Program-made: the position numbers and the translations under genes
Shown: piece by piece, positions 1 to 6,814 of the stretch
Layout: each line of letters opens with the position of its first letter
Numbering within the stretch: the first letter of the stretch is position 1
The notes under the pieces: generated by a model
The model's input: the letters and a program-made list of their open reading frames with translations, nothing else
What the model was told of the DNA's origin: nothing
Databases searched by the model: none
Source of the DNA: Flavobacterium sp.
Lineage (GTDB): Bacteria; Bacteroidota; Bacteroidia; Flavobacteriales; Flavobacteriaceae
Length of the DNA: 11,371 nucleotides
Direction: 5' to 3'
Assembly: GCA_023253295.1 (NCBI GenBank)
Contig: JALRGZ010000336.1
Coordinates: 1 to 11,371 of the forward strand

Positions 1-58
1 CTCTAAGCTCAAGTTTTTTTTCAAAACCCTGTGAGACGCCAATGATCATATTATTTAC
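1..58 (-). pseudogene. 5'-truncated ribosomal protein L6 (rplF)-like reading frame, runs off the left edge
   Basis: Read leftwards on the minus strand, the frame after the TAA at 59-61 gives VNNMIIGVSQGFEKKLELR and then a codon beginning with G. From memory this closely matches the start of the second domain of bacterial ribosomal protein L6: the E. coli equivalent is NSMVIGVTEGFTKKLQL, followed by VGVGYRA. About 11 of 17 positions are identical. In a complete L6 this stretch lies near residue 80, so the N-terminal half is missing. It is replaced by an in-frame stop and AT-rich DNA leading to the divergent tRNA gene. The ATG at 49-47 could start a shorter protein made only of the C-terminal domain. 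Only 19 codons are visible, so chance similarity or an assembly join cannot be excluded. Confidence 0.45.
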
Positions 59-77
59 TTAACCTTTTTTACTTTTA

Positions 78-160
78 GGCCATGTGGAGAAACGGTAGAC
101 TCGCCATCTTGAGGGGGTGGTGCTCGTAAGGGCGTGAGGGTTCAAATCCCTCCATGGTCA
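78..160 (+). tRNA. tRNA-Leu, anticodon GAG
   Basis: A complete type II (long variable arm) cloverleaf can be drawn by hand. The acceptor stem pairs 78-84 with 153-159 (one G-T wobble), with discriminator A at 160. The D stem is GAG 87-89 with CTC 100-102, and the D loop contains GGTAGA. The anticodon stem pairs 104-108 with 116-120 around loop TTGAGGG, which puts anticodon GAG at 111-113. The variable arm is GCTC/GGGC around GTAA (122-133). The T stem GAGGG/CCCTC encloses TTCAAAT (137-152). The 83-nt length and long variable arm fit leucine. The 3' CCA is not encoded (CAT follows) and would be added enzymatically. No convincing own promoter is visible in the 77 bases upstream. Confidence 0.95.
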
Positions 161-168
161 CATAACAA

Positions 169-202
169 AAAAAGGCCTTTAATTTTAATTAAAGACCTTT
201 TT
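169..202. terminator. Bidirectional hairpin terminator between tRNA-Leu and the DUF3826-type gene
   Basis: A-tract 169-173 plus GGCCTTTAA pairs with TTAAAGACC plus T-tract 198-202. The stem is 13 bp with one C-A mismatch and a loop at 183-188. The flanking A and T runs make it a rho-independent terminator on both strands. It serves the tRNA (+) and the convergent gene ending at 224 (-). Confidence 0.75.
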
Positions 203-223
203 CTTTTCCTATATTAGTTTCAA

Positions 224-886
224 TTATTCTTGCTTTTTAGCCGCTTTTTCAGCCTTAATCTTTTTAGTATAATCACTATACATTTGACGCCAATTACGTC
301 CGTGATTGTTTAAATATTGCTCTGCTTGCGTTTTATAAATTTCAAAAATAGCCGATATCTCTTTCATACTTTTATAATCTACAGCTTGTTCACGGGCTTT
401 CTCTAATAACTTTTGGATTTCAGCAGTTTCTGTTGCAGACATTTCAGGAACAATAGCTTGATACCCTCTCATAGTAAAAGCCACCTTTCCTATCGTATAT
501 TTATCCAAAATCAAAGCAACTTGCTCTTCACTTAAATCTTTACGTAAACCATTCATTAAATCATGATGAACTGTAGAAGGCATAGCAGAGTCAGCAATAA
601 TTTGCCTATGAAGTTCCGAAAGCGGTTTCCCATCCAAAGGATTTATTCCTGCAGGAACCGTTGAAACAGGATGTGTATTATGCCAATCTTTTACACTGGC
701 AAGATGATTTCCTACTACTTGAATTAATCGCTGCTCTTTTTCTTTATTATTTAATTCTAAAGAATCAATCCATTCCTTAGACTTTTTCATTTCGTCTTCC
801 CCTATTGTAACTGTTTGAGCTTTGACAAATGAACTTAAAGCCATAAAACCAATCAGCAACACTACTTTCATTTTTTTTGTTTTCAT
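224..886 (-). CDS. Secreted DUF3826-family protein of unknown function
   Basis: A 220-aa protein when started at the ATG at 886 (MKTKKMKVVLLIGF), chosen because it gives a compact signal peptide; an in-frame ATG at 910 would only add eight untypical residues. Residues 1-24 form a signal peptide (KKMK, hydrophobic stretch, ending VKAQ), so the protein should be exported to the periplasm or beyond. The mature part is charged and helical. The segment SEEQVALILDKYTIGKVAFT and the following GYQAIVPEMS, the helical REQAVDYKSMKE stretch and NNHGRNWRQMY recall, from memory, the DUF3826 family of Bacteroidota, whose members are often found in polysaccharide-utilisation regions. No catalytic motif is evident and no carbohydrate genes lie nearby. 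The family assignment is by recognition, not search. Confidence 0.8.
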   Translation of the reverse strand: MKTKKMKVVLLIGFMALSSFVKAQTVTIGEDEMKKSKEWIDSLELNNKEKEQRLIQVVGNHLASVKDWHNTHPVSTVPAGINPLDGKPLSELHRQIIADSAMPSTVHHDLMNGLRKDLSEEQVALILDKYTIGKVAFTMRGYQAIVPEMSATETAEIQKLLEKAREQAVDYKSMKEISAIFEIYKTQAEQYLNNHGRNWRQMYSDYTKKIKAEKAAKKQE

Positions 887-920
887 ATATCTTAATTTAA
901 ACAACACCATTTACTACCTG

Positions 921-949
921 CAAACTATTATTATATTCTAAAAACACAA
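921..949 (-). promoter_or_regulatory. Possible Bacteroidota-type promoter for the DUF3826-type gene
   Basis: On the minus strand a TTG (plus 947-949) lies about 20 nt before an imperfect -7 element (TAATAGTTTG, ending at 921). This resembles the TTG / TAnnTTTG pattern of the phylum, but the -7 spacing is not exact. It sits 35 nt upstream of the chosen start. Tentative. Confidence 0.25.
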
Positions 950-1084
950 TGATAAACAAAAACCACACCACAACTTCAAAATACAGCTTAACATTGCAAC
1001 AATTTTGTAAAATTATTTACCACACACAACTTAATCATTTGAGTCACGTTATTCATTATTACCCCAATATCAAATTAAAAACCT

Positions 1085-1585
1085 ATGAAAAAAATCATCT
1101 TATCCGCATTCCTATTTGCATCATCCTTTGGCTGGAGTCAAACTGCCGAAGACTATTTTGATCAGGCTATGAAAAAATCCAGCAAAGGAAATTCCCGAGG
1201 TGCAATATTAGATTATAACAAAGCTATAAAAATGAAACCTGATTTTGTTGTGGCCTATTTAAACAGAAGTATGGAAAAAATCAAAATAAACGATCTTCAA
1301 GGTGCTTTAATTGACGTAAACAAAACCATAGAAATGCACAACGATAATATTTATGCATATACTACAAGGGCAAATGTTTACTATAAACTTAAAGATTATA
1401 AAGCCGCTTTAAAAGATTGTGAATTTGCACTTCAATACAATAAAACAGACTACCTGACTTACAATCTAAGAGGATTAACCCACTTCCATCTGCAAGACAA
1501 AAAAAAGGCCTGCGCCGATTTTACTAAAGCCATGCAATTAGGTAGCCAAAGCGCAGCAAAAAACCTGAAAATGTTCTGCAAATAA
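1085..1585 (+). CDS. Small secreted tetratricopeptide-repeat (TPR) protein
   Basis: A 166-aa protein. Residues 1-19 are a signal peptide (MKKIILSAFLFASSFGWSQ) with likely cleavage after SQ, so it is exported. Residues 20-155 form about four TPR units of 34 residues with the usual small and aromatic positions, for example GNSRGAILDYNKAIKMKPD (35-53), NDLQGALIDVNKTIEMHND (69-87), KDYKAALKDCEFALQYNKT (103-121) and the last unit with KKACADFTKAMQLG (140-153). The tail NLKMFCK with a terminal Cys is common in TPR proteins of this phylum. TPRs bind other proteins; no enzymatic domain is present and the partner cannot be inferred. It is a single gene, divergent from its left neighbour and convergent with the DUF4252 gene, so probably monocistronic. 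Confidence 0.92.
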   Translation: MKKIILSAFLFASSFGWSQTAEDYFDQAMKKSSKGNSRGAILDYNKAIKMKPDFVVAYLNRSMEKIKINDLQGALIDVNKTIEMHNDNIYAYTTRANVYYKLKDYKAALKDCEFALQYNKTDYLTYNLRGLTHFHLQDKKKACADFTKAMQLGSQSAAKNLKMFCK

Positions 1586-1611
1586 ATAATTTACAATATC
1601 CGTTTTGCAAA

Positions 1612-1650
1612 AAAAAAGCTGTTTCTCTAAAATCAAGAAACAGCTTTTTT
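1612..1650. terminator. Bidirectional hairpin terminator between the TPR and DUF4252 genes
   Basis: A 15-bp perfect stem pairs 1612-1626 (A-run, GCTGTTTCT) with 1636-1650 (AGAAACAGC, T-run) around a 9-nt loop at 1627-1635. The A and T runs at the base make it work on both strands. It lies 26 nt after the TPR stop and 19 nt beyond the convergent DUF4252 stop. Confidence 0.9.
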
Positions 1651-1669
1651 ATTTAAATTCAGCCTATAT

Positions 1670-2203
1670 CTACTTCTGAGTAAGCTTTTTAAGCTCCGTT
1701 CCTCCTGGAATTTGCATTTTATCGGTTAAAACAGAAATATCATTTAAACTAAAAATACCTGTCAGAGACATTAAAACAGATCGATTGATACCATTAGCAT
1801 CATCATCAATAAACATTATAAATTCTTTAAGTTGATTATTGTTTGCTGCTCTTTTCACATCAATTGTTATCTGCTTCCCATTATCGTTTACCTTCTTCAA
1901 TTCTTCCAGCGCTGCTGATTTAATATAATTATCAGCTACATCTCTCATTTTTTTTGCTGCAGCAGTATTAGTAGTGGAATACACTTTTAAATCTTCTAAA
2001 TTTTGAATTAATTTCAAATATTGCTGCGTTTCTTTATCTGAAGCATCCACTTTTACTTTACTCATTAATTCAAACATCTTCTTATTCACTATAACTGTAA
2101 CAATTTCTTCTTGTCCTTCAAACTGATCAAAAACGGTTTGTCCATAAAATGAAGTTGAAGTAAAAGCCAGCAACAAGACGAATAACATTTTTTTCATTTT
2201 CAT
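1670..2203 (-). CDS. Secreted DUF4252-family protein
   Basis: A 177-aa protein; the start at 2203 (MKMKKMLF) or at 2197 (MKKMLF) gives the same signal peptide. Residues 1-22 are a signal peptide ending SFYGQ. The mature protein carries the features I recognise for DUF4252: FDQFEGQEEIVTVIVNKKMFELM near the start, then a conserved LKVYSTTN segment, a long charged helix, and the C-terminal SVLMSLTGIFSLNDISVLTDKM. Family members are small exported Bacteroidota proteins of unknown function, often encoded near sigma-factor genes; no such gene is here. It is a single gene between a terminator and the divergent protease gene. The family call is firm, the function unknown. Confidence 0.9.
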   Translation of the reverse strand: MKMKKMLFVLLLAFTSTSFYGQTVFDQFEGQEEIVTVIVNKKMFELMSKVKVDASDKETQQYLKLIQNLEDLKVYSTTNTAAAKKMRDVADNYIKSAALEELKKVNDNGKQITIDVKRAANNNQLKEFIMFIDDDANGINRSVLMSLTGIFSLNDISVLTDKMQIPGGTELKKLTQK

Positions 2204-2229
2204 ACACTTATATTAAAGTTATTTTAATT

Positions 2230-2258
2230 TAAAATTATACTTACCATTTCTATGCCAA
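2230..2258 (-). promoter_or_regulatory. Probable promoter for the DUF4252 gene
   Basis: Reading the minus strand, TTTGG (TTG at plus 2256-2258) is followed after 18 nt by TAATTTTA (plus 2230-2237), matching seven of eight positions of TAnnTTTG. This TTG / TAnnTTTG arrangement is the housekeeping promoter type of the phylum. It lies 27 nt upstream of the ATG at 2203. Confidence 0.4.
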
Positions 2259-2365
2259 ATAAAACCAGTAATTATTCAAGAAATAGCGTAAATAAAATTC
2301 ATAGATTTAAATAGCAATTTTAATATTTAATTTTTAATAAACTTAAATAATAAATCTAAAGATAG

Positions 2366-2373
2366 TACTTTTA
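2366..2373 (+). promoter_or_regulatory. Possible -7 box upstream of the S41 protease gene
   Basis: TACTTTTA fits TAnnTTTG at seven of eight positions and lies 27 nt before the ATG at 2401, a reasonable distance for a short leader. No TTG is seen at the expected upstream distance, so this is weak. Confidence 0.3.
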
Positions 2374-2400
2374 CATTAATAGCCCTAATAGTTATTCCAA

Positions 2401-3858
2401 ATGAAAACACAATTTCGTCGTTTATTACTCCTTTTTATCTCTATTATTAGCTTACAAAGTTGTCAGGATAATGATGATACACCTCCAAGAACAACCGAAC
2501 TTGACGTTCAAAAATTCATTTGGAGAGGACTTAACCAAATGTACTTATGGCAGGCCGATGTTCCCGATTTAGCCAATAATAGATTTGCCAATAATACAGA
2601 ATACGAAGATTTCCTGAAACAATATACTCCAGAAGATTTATTTAAAAATTTACTTTACAGACCACCTGGCTCAGCTGATGCCGATACAAATGGGGTTGTA
2701 GATAGATTTAGCTGGATTGTTAACGATTATTTGACTCTGGAACAGGAATTACAAGGCACCTCAAAAAACAATGGAGTAGAGTTTGGTCTAAGCCGTGTTT
2801 CACAAAACAGTGATCAGGTAATTGGTTATGTTCGCTATATTATCCCTAATTCTGATGCCGCAAGTAAAGACATTCAACGTGGTGAAGTTTTTTACGGTGT
2901 TAATGGCACCAGTCTAACTTTAAGCAATTATATAAGTTTATTATTTAGTGCCGATGAAAATTATACTTTAAATTTTGCCGATCTTACTTATGATAACAAT
3001 AGCAACCCTGTCATCACTCCAAATGGAAAAAATCTTGATTTAACTAAAACAACCTTGGCTGAAAATCCTATTTTTATTAAAGAAGTGATTACTAGCGGAA
3101 CCCACAAAATTGGCTATCTTATGTATAATGGCTTTTATCCTAGCTATGACTCCCTACTCAATGATGCCTTTGGTTATTTTAAAACAAAAGGTATCACCGA
3201 TTTCGTTTTAGATTTAAGATACAATGGTGGAGGTTCAGTAGCTACCGCAACACGTTTAGCAAGTTTGATTACAGGACAATTTACAGGTCAGATTTTTAAC
3301 GAATTAGCTTACAACAACAAAAAATCCTACCTCAATAATAAATATGTTTTTGTCAGTACATTAAATGGAAATACGCTAAACAGCCTAAATCTATCTACTG
3401 TATATGTATTAACTACCCGAAGTACAGCTTCGGCAAGTGAACTCATAATAAACGGACTAAATCCTTATATCAATGTCGTTCAAATAGGCGATTACACCTA
3501 TGGTAAAAACGTTGCCTCAGTTACACTGTATGACTCACCCAGCCTAGCTAAAACTGGCGCAAATCCGAACCATCGCTATGCGATGCAGCCAATTGTAGCG
3601 CATTCAGTGAACTCATTAGGTTTTGGCGATTACTTAGACGGCTTAACACCTGATTATCAATTAACTGAAAAAATAAAAACATTAGGTACCTTAGGTGATT
3701 CCGGCGAACCTTTGTTAAGCACTGCTATTGGGAAAATTACAGGAACCGCTAAATATATAGTTCCTGAAAAAACTACAACTAACTTTAAACATCTTAATGA
3801 TTCTAAAACTTTAAGAAGAATGAATTTGATGTATTTTGACGGCAAATTCGAACCATAA
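2401..3858 (+). CDS. S41-family (C-terminal processing protease-like) serine peptidase, lipoprotein
   Basis: A 485-aa protein. Residues 1-20 are a lipoprotein signal with lipobox LQSC, Cys21 being the lipidation site. The following QDNDD is acidic, like the lipoprotein export signal that sends some Bacteroidota lipoproteins to the cell surface (inference). Residues about 35-115 match the N-terminal helical region of S41 peptidases. About 120-210 is PDZ-like (GVEFGL, then RGEVFYGVNGT). About 235-420 is the protease core, with DFVLDLRYNGGGS (267-279) and STASASE (341-347). Ser344 is the predicted nucleophile and Lys369 (YGK) the general base. Their 25-residue spacing equals that of E. coli Prc and Bacillus CtpB, so the catalytic dyad is intact. 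The substrate is unknown. The gene stands alone after a 197-bp divergent spacer. Confidence 0.93.
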   Translation: MKTQFRRLLLLFISIISLQSCQDNDDTPPRTTELDVQKFIWRGLNQMYLWQADVPDLANNRFANNTEYEDFLKQYTPEDLFKNLLYRPPGSADADTNGVVDRFSWIVNDYLTLEQELQGTSKNNGVEFGLSRVSQNSDQVIGYVRYIIPNSDAASKDIQRGEVFYGVNGTSLTLSNYISLLFSADENYTLNFADLTYDNNSNPVITPNGKNLDLTKTTLAENPIFIKEVITSGTHKIGYLMYNGFYPSYDSLLNDAFGYFKTKGITDFVLDLRYNGGGSVATATRLASLITGQFTGQIFNELAYNNKKSYLNNKYVFVSTLNGNTLNSLNLSTVYVLTTRSTASASELIINGLNPYINVVQIGDYTYGKNVASVTLYDSPSLAKTGANPNHRYAMQPIVAHSVNSLGFGDYLDGLTPDYQLTEKIKTLGTLGDSGEPLLSTAIGKITGTAKYIVPEKTTTNFKHLNDSKTLRRMNLMYFDGKFEP

Positions 3859-3876
3859 AAAAATAAAAAAAATATC

Positions 3877-3906
3877 TTACACAAATACAATAATCTGCTA
3901 TTTTTG
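3877..3906 (+). promoter_or_regulatory. Probable promoter for the amidase gene
   Basis: TATTTTTG at 3899-3906 is an exact match to TAnnTTTG. A TTA (3877-3879) in the -33 position 19 nt upstream is one base off TTG. The implied transcript start near 3913 leaves about a 30-nt leader before the ATG at 3944 and makes a TTG start at 3917 unlikely. It supports a separate transcript for the amidase rather than read-through from the protease gene. Confidence 0.5.
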
Positions 3907-3943
3907 AAGTTGTTAGTTGATAGCAATCATTAAAACCAACCTC

Positions 3944-4558
3944 ATGAAAAGAATCGCGCAATTATTGTTAATTATTACAGTAGTAATTTTATTTGGCTTT
4001 GACAAACCCAAAAAAACAACAATTTCCCAAATACAAGTAGTGATTGATGTCAGTCACGGCGGAACTGATGCTGGATCTACTATAAAAGGTATTAGCGAAA
4101 AACAACTGGTAGAAGAACTTGCTAAAAAAATTAAATCTATCAACAACAATGTTCACATTCATTTTACAAGAAATGAAGACAAAACACTAACACTCCAAGA
4201 AAGAACAGGATATATCAATTCGCTTAAACCTGATTTTGTTTTATCCATTCATATAAACGCAAACAAAGACAATACGAAATCAGGATTAGAACTTTATACA
4301 TCACCAGAAAATAAATTCTCAGATAAATCAGTTGAAAAAGCAAACGAACTAAGACAAAAACTTTTAAAACACGATTTTATTAAATCAAGTTCCATTAAAA
4401 CAGCACCGTTTTATATCCTTAAAAACAGTAATGCTCCAGCTGTAATTATCGAATTAGGATTTCTTACTAATGAGAATGACTTTAAGTATTTAACAGACAG
4501 TAATTCTCAAGATAAAATTGCAACAACTATTTCAGAATACTTATCGGAATTAAAGTAA
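3944..4558 (+). CDS. N-acetylmuramoyl-L-alanine amidase (Amidase_3 family), exported
   Basis: A 204-aa protein from the ATG at 3944 (MKRIAQLLLIITVVILFGF). A TTG 27 bases upstream in frame is rejected because it would sit almost at the predicted transcript start. Residues 1-19 are a hydrophobic signal or anchor. Residues 30-201 are a minimal Amidase_3 zinc hydrolase, which cleaves the bond between MurNAc and L-Ala of peptidoglycan. Predicted zinc ligands are His38 (SHGGTDAG), Glu52 (ISEKQL) and His103 (LSIHINA), and the catalytic Glu is Glu170 (IIELGFLTN). The usual DPGHGG reads DVSHGG here, but all metal and catalytic residues are kept. There is no LysM, SPOR or AMIN domain, so targeting must come from elsewhere. 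It is bounded by its own promoter and a strong terminator. Confidence 0.93.
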   Translation: MKRIAQLLLIITVVILFGFDKPKKTTISQIQVVIDVSHGGTDAGSTIKGISEKQLVEELAKKIKSINNNVHIHFTRNEDKTLTLQERTGYINSLKPDFVLSIHINANKDNTKSGLELYTSPENKFSDKSVEKANELRQKLLKHDFIKSSSIKTAPFYILKNSNAPAVIIELGFLTNENDFKYLTDSNSQDKIATTISEYLSELK

Positions 4559-4589
4559 AAAAATGCCGCTCTCTAAGCGGCATTTTTTT
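4557..4589. terminator. Bidirectional hairpin terminator between the amidase and btuB
   Basis: An A-run plus TGCCGCT (4557-4570) pairs with AGCGGCA plus a T-run (4576-4589) around loop CTCTA: a 14-bp uninterrupted stem with a GC-rich core. It overlaps the amidase stop codon and lies 19 nt beyond the btuB stop, serving both convergent genes. Confidence 0.92.
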
Positions 4590-4608
4590 TAAAAAGCAAA
4601 TTCAAATA

Positions 4609-6522
4609 TTAAAAATTGATATTCAATCCTAATTTAAAGTTTCTTCCACGAGTGCTGTACCCTATAACTTCGTAAAAATCTTCATTTAAAATATTTGTAG
4701 CCGAAGCAAAAACAGTCATGGTGTTTTTGATTAACTCATACTTAGCCGTTGCATTCAGCAATTGGTAAGCATCTAAAACTACTGGAAGAGGATCAAACGT
4801 CACTGGATCAAACAAAGCATCATCTCTTTGATCAACATACTGATAACTTACATTAAAAAATGTCCTCGTTGTAGGTTGGAAATCAATAGCTGCATTTACC
4901 TTGTGCTTTGGAACATACAAACTCAAAGCCTTTTCAACTTGTGTAAAAGTATAATTTCCTCTCAAGGTTAATTTATCATTCAACGTATAAGAAAGCATTG
5001 TTTCTACTCCTTTTGCATTGTGTTTACCTGTAATATTATAATATCCTGTAGAAGCAAAAGAAATCGAATTATCTTCTTGTCTGTAAAATGCTACTGTATT
5101 CAAATTGATTTTTTTCTTCAACAAATTCAGTTCGAAACCTGCTTCAACAGTACTGTTTTTTTCTGGATTTAAATTTAAATTCCCGTATGTCATATCATAT
5201 AATTGATACAAACTTGGTGTAATGTAAGCCGTACTGTATGAACTCACTAATTTCAAAGGAATCTCTTTAAAAGAGAAAGAAGGATTGATATTGTATACCA
5301 AATTATTTCCATAGCGGCTGTGAATATTTAATCTTGCTCCGGCATTGATATTCAATCCGAAATCAGAATTATAAACTGCAGTTACATAAGGATCAATCAA
5401 ATTAAAAGTCGCCAATTTCTCTGAAAGACTAGACCAAGAAGTATTTGCAGACATATCAAAAAACTGGTATTGTGCGCCACCAATCACAAATAATTCAGAA
5501 TTGATTTGGTATTTATTAAAAGCATCAGCACTTACATTTCTGGATTTGTATTCAGATAAACTTCCATAACTAAAATAATCTCTGTTTATTGAAGCCGCAA
5601 CAGTGTTTACCACTAACTCTCCCTTTTCATATTTATATTTTGGAGAAAAACCTACACGATATTGTTCCGATTTACTATAATTGGTTAAATCATCTACAAA
5701 CGAATCGTTATCAAAAGTATTTCTCAATCGATCATAATTGGCAAAAAAATCAAAACTTAATTGCTTTGTAGGTGTAAATCCTAACTTCACTAAAGTATTA
5801 ACTCTGGAAAAACTATCTTTTTCAAAATCCTCTGTATCCGAAGCAGGACGAGCCTCCGACATTCCCGTTGTTTCTGTACTATTCAAAGAAGCAAAATAAT
5901 TAAACTTTTCTGTTCTTCCATTGAATGAAAATCCTTGGTTGTATTCCTGCGGAGAATAATCTTTGTCTTTAACAGTTGTTTGTGTTCCTATATTCGCATA
6001 CACATTTCCGGCAATAGCTTTGGTAGCTGCTTTTTTCAAAGTAATATTAATTACTCCTGTTGCTGCTCCAGTTCCATAAAGTGTACTCGCGGCACCTTTC
6101 ATTACCTCAATACTTTCAATTTGATCTACTGGAAGCAAACGCAAGTCATATTCCTGGGTCGTTTGAGATGCATCAGTTACCGGAACTCCATCAATCAATA
6201 TTAATGTTTGACGATTACGCCCTCCACGAATAGAATATTTTAAATCCTTACCTGCTCCACTTTGATTACCATTAATTTCTACTCCTGCTACCGTACTTAA
6301 TACCGAAGCTACAGATTGTCCCGGTCGATTTTTTAAGTCCTCTGAAGTAATTTTCACAATTACTTTTCCTGATTTCTCCTTTGGTAATGCAAATTTTGAA
6401 TCCGAGATAACCACCTCTTCTAATTCATTAGCACCCGTTTGAATTACTCCTTTTTTTTGCGCAAAAGCACATGCACTTACTAATACGAATAACGCACTAA
6501 TACGAACGATTTTTTTGTTCAT
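4609..6522 (-). CDS. btuB: BtuB-like TonB-dependent outer-membrane corrinoid (vitamin B12) receptor
   Basis: A 637-aa protein from the ATG at 6522 (MNKKIVRIS); an ATG 12 bases upstream in frame is also possible. Residues 1-22 are a signal peptide ending AFAQ. LEEVVIS at 34-40 is the likely TonB box. Residues about 46-165 are the plug domain, with SVASVLSTVAGVEI, SIRGGRNRQTLILIDGVPV (97-115) and IESIEVMKGAASTLYGTGA. The rest is a 22-strand beta-barrel of alternating polar and aromatic segments, ending in NFKLGLNINF with the expected terminal Phe. There is no SusC-type carboxypeptidase-like N-terminal domain. The length is near that of E. coli BtuB (614 aa). Substrate assignment rests mainly on the cobalamin riboswitch in its leader and the cob genes upstream. 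It would import B12 or cobinamide using TonB-ExbBD energy. Confidence 0.9.
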   Translation of the reverse strand: MNKKIVRISALFVLVSACAFAQKKGVIQTGANELEEVVISDSKFALPKEKSGKVIVKITSEDLKNRPGQSVASVLSTVAGVEINGNQSGAGKDLKYSIRGGRNRQTLILIDGVPVTDASQTTQEYDLRLLPVDQIESIEVMKGAASTLYGTGAATGVINITLKKAATKAIAGNVYANIGTQTTVKDKDYSPQEYNQGFSFNGRTEKFNYFASLNSTETTGMSEARPASDTEDFEKDSFSRVNTLVKLGFTPTKQLSFDFFANYDRLRNTFDNDSFVDDLTNYSKSEQYRVGFSPKYKYEKGELVVNTVAASINRDYFSYGSLSEYKSRNVSADAFNKYQINSELFVIGGAQYQFFDMSANTSWSSLSEKLATFNLIDPYVTAVYNSDFGLNINAGARLNIHSRYGNNLVYNINPSFSFKEIPLKLVSSYSTAYITPSLYQLYDMTYGNLNLNPEKNSTVEAGFELNLLKKKINLNTVAFYRQEDNSISFASTGYYNITGKHNAKGVETMLSYTLNDKLTLRGNYTFTQVEKALSLYVPKHKVNAAIDFQPTTRTFFNVSYQYVDQRDDALFDPVTFDPLPVVLDAYQLLNATAKYELIKNTMTVFASATNILNEDFYEVIGYSTRGRNFKLGLNINF

Positions 6523-6538
6523 TTTAAAAAACATTTAA

Positions 6539-6556
6539 TAACAGCATTCACTGTTA
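6539..6556 (-). promoter_or_regulatory. Small hairpin just before the btuB start codon, possible riboswitch expression platform
   Basis: TAACAG pairs with CTGTTA around a 6-nt loop, 16 nt upstream of the btuB ATG. It lies between the riboswitch aptamer and the start codon and has no U-tract. If it takes part in control it would act on translation initiation rather than termination. The role is inferred from position only. Confidence 0.3.
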
Positions 6557-6630
6557 CATGACTAATAAATGGGAGAAAAGCATAGAATTACCCATACCCA
6601 AACCTTTTGTCCCGAAAGTTTGATACTCAA

Positions 6631-6808
6631 TGTACGAGGCAGGTCTCCTGGCTTGCGTCTCGTTGTCGACCTTCTCATCCGCTTCGGCAGACAATGGTAT
6701 AGTAGATAACAACGAGCTTAATAGCTTACAGTTGCGGGTACAGCTTAGGCATTATACCTAATTCCCTTTTAATGCTTTTTCCAAATAGAGAAAAAAACAA
6801 CCTTAATA
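6631..6808 (-). ncRNA. Cobalamin (AdoCbl) riboswitch in the btuB leader
   Basis: On the minus strand the conserved B12 box AGCCAGGAGACCTGCC is present complete (plus 6638-6653). Upstream of it are further hallmarks of the cobalamin riboswitch: GGGAA (plus 6762-6766), a TTAGG/CCTAA hairpin, and ACCCGCAACTGTAAGC (plus 6724-6739), then GCCGAAGCGGATGAGAAGG. An AAGGTTG at the 5' edge (plus 6798-6804) could form P1 with ACCT in the B12 box region. Boundaries are approximate. Binding of adenosylcobalamin is expected to repress btuB. About 115 nt separate the B12 box from the ATG, room for an expression platform; no rho-independent terminator is seen there, so translational control is more likely. 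Confidence 0.95.
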
Positions 6809-6814
6809 CGGCGG

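Noticed and set aside
70..77. TACTTTTA as the -7 box of the tRNA promoter
   Set aside because: It ends directly at the tRNA 5' end, so transcription would begin inside the mature tRNA.
949..1161. Plus-strand 70-codon open frame before and into the TPR gene
   Set aside because: It overlaps the well-supported TPR protein start, has no recognisable domain, and reads through AT-rich spacer with low-complexity composition.
2354..2363. ATCTAAAGAT, a 10-nt palindrome with the same TAAA/TTTA loop as the cassette hairpins
   Set aside because: It is a single isolated 10-nt copy in very AT-rich DNA, easily produced by chance and without the second nested hairpin.
3657..3926. Minus-strand 89-codon frame across the protease C terminus
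   Set aside because: It is antisense to conserved protease coding sequence and overlaps the amidase promoter; the translation is low-complexity hydrophobic sequence without family features.
5589..6204. Two plus-strand frames inside btuB
   Set aside because: Both are antisense to conserved plug and barrel coding sequence and show no protein-like pattern.
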